Positions 6,289 through 8,019 of a stretch of 8,019 bases of DNA are shown piece after piece. Under the pieces are notes generated by a model that did no database searches, was not told the origin of the DNA, and was given only the letters and a program-made list of their open reading frames with translations. Both the position numbers and the translations under genes were made by a program. The stretch spans positions 1 to 8,019 of the forward strand of contig JAJPIN010000231.1 of the NCBI GenBank assembly GCA_021324715.1. Direction: 5' to 3'. Each line of letters opens with the position of its first letter. Positions within the stretch are counted from its first letter, which is position 1. Source of the DNA: Nitrososphaeria archaeon. GTDB taxonomy: Archaea; Thermoproteota; Nitrososphaeria; Nitrososphaerales; Nitrososphaeraceae.

Positions 6289-6430
6289 TCTGATCTGGAT
6301 ATAATATCGTATTTGTACTATAAAGGATTTTTGAAAGTCCAGAGAATTCTACCACATTATATTCTGGGTGACTGTGGAGTGATATTTCTTCAGGTGGTAC
6401 CTTTAAAATAAAATAAAACTTTTTTAGAGT
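6272..6430 (-). pseudogene. Start-less open stretch, possible gene remnant
   Basis: Between a TAG at 6433-6431 and a TGA at 6274-6272 the minus strand is open for 52 codons with no ATG. The peptide includes FYFILKVPPEEISLHSHPEY and NVVEFSGLSKILYST, ending YPDQNVLRF. It reads like beta-rich protein rather than random AT-rich translation. The promoter box of the MCYDF ORF lies within it, and the two overlap by 17 bases in different frames. It may be the remnant of a gene whose start has been lost, or a gene using GTG (only one, well inside). No family is recognised with confidence. Confidence 0.35.
6318..6325 (-). promoter_or_regulatory. TATA-like box of the MCYDF small ORF
   Basis: CTTTATAG on the minus strand is centred about 33 bases before the ATG at 6288. 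This is the expected archaeal position for a short-leader transcript. A second AT-rich element, ATTATATC at 6306-6299, is too near the ATG. Confidence 0.4.
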
Positions 6431-6484
6431 CTACAGATGAGATTCTGACAATCTACTAATACTCCAATCGTGAATAAATGATTG

Positions 6485-7447
6485 ATGTGCAATACTGGAG
6501 TTATCTTAGGTAAGGAACTTTCGAACTATTCCTTCGGTGAGAAACATCCGTTGAATTCTGGTAGACTTGATGCTTTTTGGTCACAGATTAGTCAATCTGA
6601 GACTATTGATTCAGGTAATTTAAAACTACTATCCCCCGCTCTAGCAGATGAAACAACAATCTCTTCTTTTCATGACAAAAACTATATCAATTTTGTAAAA
6701 GAGTCGTCAAAAACTGGATTGGGGTATCTTGATTCAGGGGATACACCTTCCTTTAAAGGCGTATTTGAGGCCTCTATGTATGTAGTAGGTTCTACACTAT
6801 TGGCTATTGACACTGTTATTAATAATACAAATGGAATTCTTCATGCATTCAATCCCATTGGGGGTCTGCATCACGCTAGAAGGAATGCAGCGGGGGGGTT
6901 TTGTGTATTTAATGATATAGGAAATGCAATAATTTATGCGAGGAAGAAATACAATTTAAAGAAAATATTGTATGTTGATATTGATGCTCACCATGGAGAT
7001 GGTGTATACTACGAATTTGAACAAGATCCCGATCTAATCATAGCTGATATTCATGAGGACGGTTCATTCTTATATCCTGGAACTGGTTTTGAATCAGAAA
7101 ACGGATTAGGAGCTGGAAAAGGCTCCAAGCTTAATTTGCCTCTACAACCTGGTGCGACCGATAGTGATTTTATTTCAGCTTTTATGAAAATTGAAAATTT
7201 TATTAATTCAATGAATTTTGAATTGATCATATTCCAATGCGGAGCGGACGGCTTGTCGGGAGACCCATTAACGCATTTAAGATATACTGAGAAATCTCAC
7301 GAATATGCTGCGAAGACACTCCATAGGGTTGCTCACGATAAGGCCCATGGAAGAATTATTGGACTGGGTGGAGGCGGATATAATAAACAAAACTTGGCAA
7401 TTGCGTGGAAAAAGGTCGTGGAAACTTTTGCTACAGATCAATCATAA
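6485..7447 (+). CDS. Histone deacetylase family protein (zinc-dependent, AcuC/HDAC-like deacetylase)
   Basis: The 320-residue protein belongs to the arginase-like HDAC superfamily, which removes acetyl groups from lysine side chains or acetylpolyamines. All catalytic elements are visible (numbering from the ATG at 6485): the His pair in GLHHA (H129, H130), GGFCVFND (137-144), the zinc ligands D167 and H169 in DIDAHHGDG, D255 in CGADGLSGDPL, and the catalytic Tyr in GGGGYN (Y299). GVILG and FGEKHPLNSGRL at the N-terminus are the normal family opening. A TTG at 6482 could add one residue, but the preceding codon is TGA, so ATG 6485 is preferred. The substrate cannot be told from sequence: acetylated chromatin proteins, metabolic enzymes or polyamines are all possible. 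It appears monocistronic. Confidence 0.94.
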   Translation: MCNTGVILGKELSNYSFGEKHPLNSGRLDAFWSQISQSETIDSGNLKLLSPALADETTISSFHDKNYINFVKESSKTGLGYLDSGDTPSFKGVFEASMYVVGSTLLAIDTVINNTNGILHAFNPIGGLHHARRNAAGGFCVFNDIGNAIIYARKKYNLKKILYVDIDAHHGDGVYYEFEQDPDLIIADIHEDGSFLYPGTGFESENGLGAGKGSKLNLPLQPGATDSDFISAFMKIENFINSMNFELIIFQCGADGLSGDPLTHLRYTEKSHEYAAKTLHRVAHDKAHGRIIGLGGGGYNKQNLAIAWKKVVETFATDQS

Positions 7448-7449
7448 AG

Positions 7450-7474
7450 AGCTAAACCGATGTTTGGCCTAGCT
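7450..7474 (+). terminator. Imperfect hairpin after the deacetylase gene
   Basis: AGCTAAACC (7450-7458) and GGCCTAGCT (7466-7474) can pair with two central mismatches, starting three bases after the TAA at 7445-7447. No strong T-run follows directly, so a termination role is only possible. Confidence 0.25.
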
Positions 7475-7671
7475 TGATTATTGTACCAGGATATTTGAGA
7501 TGTATATTAACTTTAATCAGTCATTGCTTTGAGAGTAATGCATATCTAAAGGAATCAGATTTCCATATTCTTAGTATTAATATTCTGTAACTCATTTAAA
7601 CTAAAGATTTCTTCTCTTTTTCGGGAGATTTTTTAGATATTGTCAATTAATTTGAGTACTGATAAGAAACA

Positions 7672-7694
7672 TTTTTTATTCACGAAAATAAATT
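7672..7694 (+). promoter_or_regulatory. Candidate promoter of the exported protein gene
   Basis: Two TATA-like elements precede the ATG at 7716: TTTTTTATT (7672-7680), which would leave a leader of about 13 bases, and AAAATAAATT (7685-7694), centred 26 bases upstream, which would give a leaderless mRNA. The remaining gap from 7475 to 7671 shows no convincing gene. Confidence 0.4.
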
Positions 7695-7715
7695 GCTATT
7701 GTCTGGTGAATAGAA

Positions 7716-8019
7716 ATGTTCAATTTAACAAGATATATGATTGCGTTAATCCTAACCTTATCCATATTGGTTTCTTATACAATAACAATCAACACACAGT
7801 CATTATTTGCACAGAATAAGCCAGGAATAGTTATATCTCTTGCTAATTCAACCTTTTCGCCTCTAACAAATACCGATGCAAATCAACTTAAAGTAAACGT
7901 AAAGTATACAATTCAAGATGCTTTATTGAAAAATCAAAAAATAAATGCAGTAATGTACGTTTTTGCTCCAAATGGTACACTGCTAAAGATCTCATCATTT
8001 CCAAGTGGATTTATTGCTA
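7716..8019 (+). CDS. Exported or membrane-anchored protein of unknown function, N-terminal part
   Basis: The frame is open from the ATG at 7716 to the right edge (101 codons), so the C-terminus is missing. I obtained it by direct translation. It begins MFNLTRYMIALILTLSILVS: a short basic start and a hydrophobic core (about 8-26), then polar residues and SLFAQNK (30-35), consistent with a Sec signal peptide cleaved near A32 or a membrane anchor. The mature part alternates beta strands with Asn/Thr/Ser-rich turns (ANSTFSPLTNTDANQ at 43-57, VMYVFAPNGTLLKISSFPSG at 79-98) and suggests an immunoglobulin-like beta-sandwich facing the cell exterior. Such exported beta-sandwich proteins are common in ammonia-oxidising archaea as I recall, but a specific function cannot be given. 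Confidence 0.85.
   Translation, partial: MFNLTRYMIALILTLSILVSYTITINTQSLFAQNKPGIVISLANSTFSPLTNTDANQLKVNVKYTIQDALLKNQKINAVMYVFAPNGTLLKISSFPSGFIA

Larger units (their letters stand above)
6065..6484. other. Intergenic region with small minus-strand ORFs
   Basis: Between the metzincin-like gene and the deacetylase there is no gene of normal length. It contains a 37-codon minus-strand ORF (6175-6288, listed separately) and, overlapping its start, a minus-strand open stretch without ATG (6272-6430, listed separately). The left part (6065-6174) shows nothing convincing. The right part (6431-6484) should contain the deacetylase promoter; CTACTAATAC (6453-6462), about 27 bases before the ATG, is only a weak TATA candidate. 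Confidence 0.4.

Noticed and set aside
7563..7637. Start-less minus-strand stretch of about 25 codons (REEIFSLNELQNINTKNMEI)
   Set aside because: Too short and without a start codon; could be a remnant but not distinguishable from chance.
1..8019. A multi-gene novel defence, secretion or mobile system
   Set aside because: No clustered unknown operon, transposase, integrase, nuclease, direct-repeat array or attachment site was seen; genes are mostly single and of housekeeping or unknown type.

Overview
The window looks like chromosomal DNA of an ammonia-oxidising archaeon (Nitrososphaerota/Thaumarchaeota), perhaps of the low-GC Nitrososphaera/Nitrosocosmicus type. The reasons are strong AT richness (roughly one third G+C by eye, not computed), archaeal TATA-like elements 25-35 bases before several starts, the archaea-specific CoA genes pantoate kinase and phosphopantothenate synthetase, an AbrB-PhoU fusion regulator, a single-TRAM-domain protein, and the style of a secreted protein at the right edge. 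The genus is an inference. No tRNA, rRNA, CRISPR array, transposase or phage gene was seen.

Layout. 1-1536 (minus strand): phosphopantothenate synthetase, cut by the window edge, preceded by pantoate kinase with an 11-base overlap; together they convert pantoate to 4'-phosphopantothenate for CoA. A 72-base divergent promoter region separates them from 1609-2604 (plus), an AbrB-PhoU regulator followed by a terminator-like hairpin. 2646-2981 (minus) is a decayed gene with two in-frame stops. 3016-3177 (plus) is a 53-residue zinc ribbon ORF. 3309-3641 (plus) is a TRAM protein. 3642-3991 is mostly non-coding. 3992-4369 (plus) encodes a protein with a C1/DC1-like zinc finger. 4532-5416 (minus) is an HtpX-type membrane protease, with a possible 39-codon ORF behind it. 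It diverges from 5531-6064 (plus), a small protein with a metzincin-like HExxHxxGxxD motif. 6065-6484 holds a 37-residue minus-strand ORF (MCYDF...) and a start-less open stretch. 6485-7447 (plus) is a complete zinc-dependent histone-deacetylase-family enzyme. 7716 to the right edge (plus) is the N-terminus of an exported protein of unknown function.

How the genes fit together. Only the two CoA genes form a clear operon. The rest are mostly single genes with their own promoters. HtpX and the metzincin-like protein share a divergent promoter region, which makes co-regulation possible but unproven. Several intergenic regions hold gene remnants or very small ORFs. The least described items are the metzincin-like protein, the DC1-like finger protein, the MCYDF peptide and the 53-residue zinc ribbon. 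I found no evidence of a multi-gene novel system such as defence, secretion or a mobile element.
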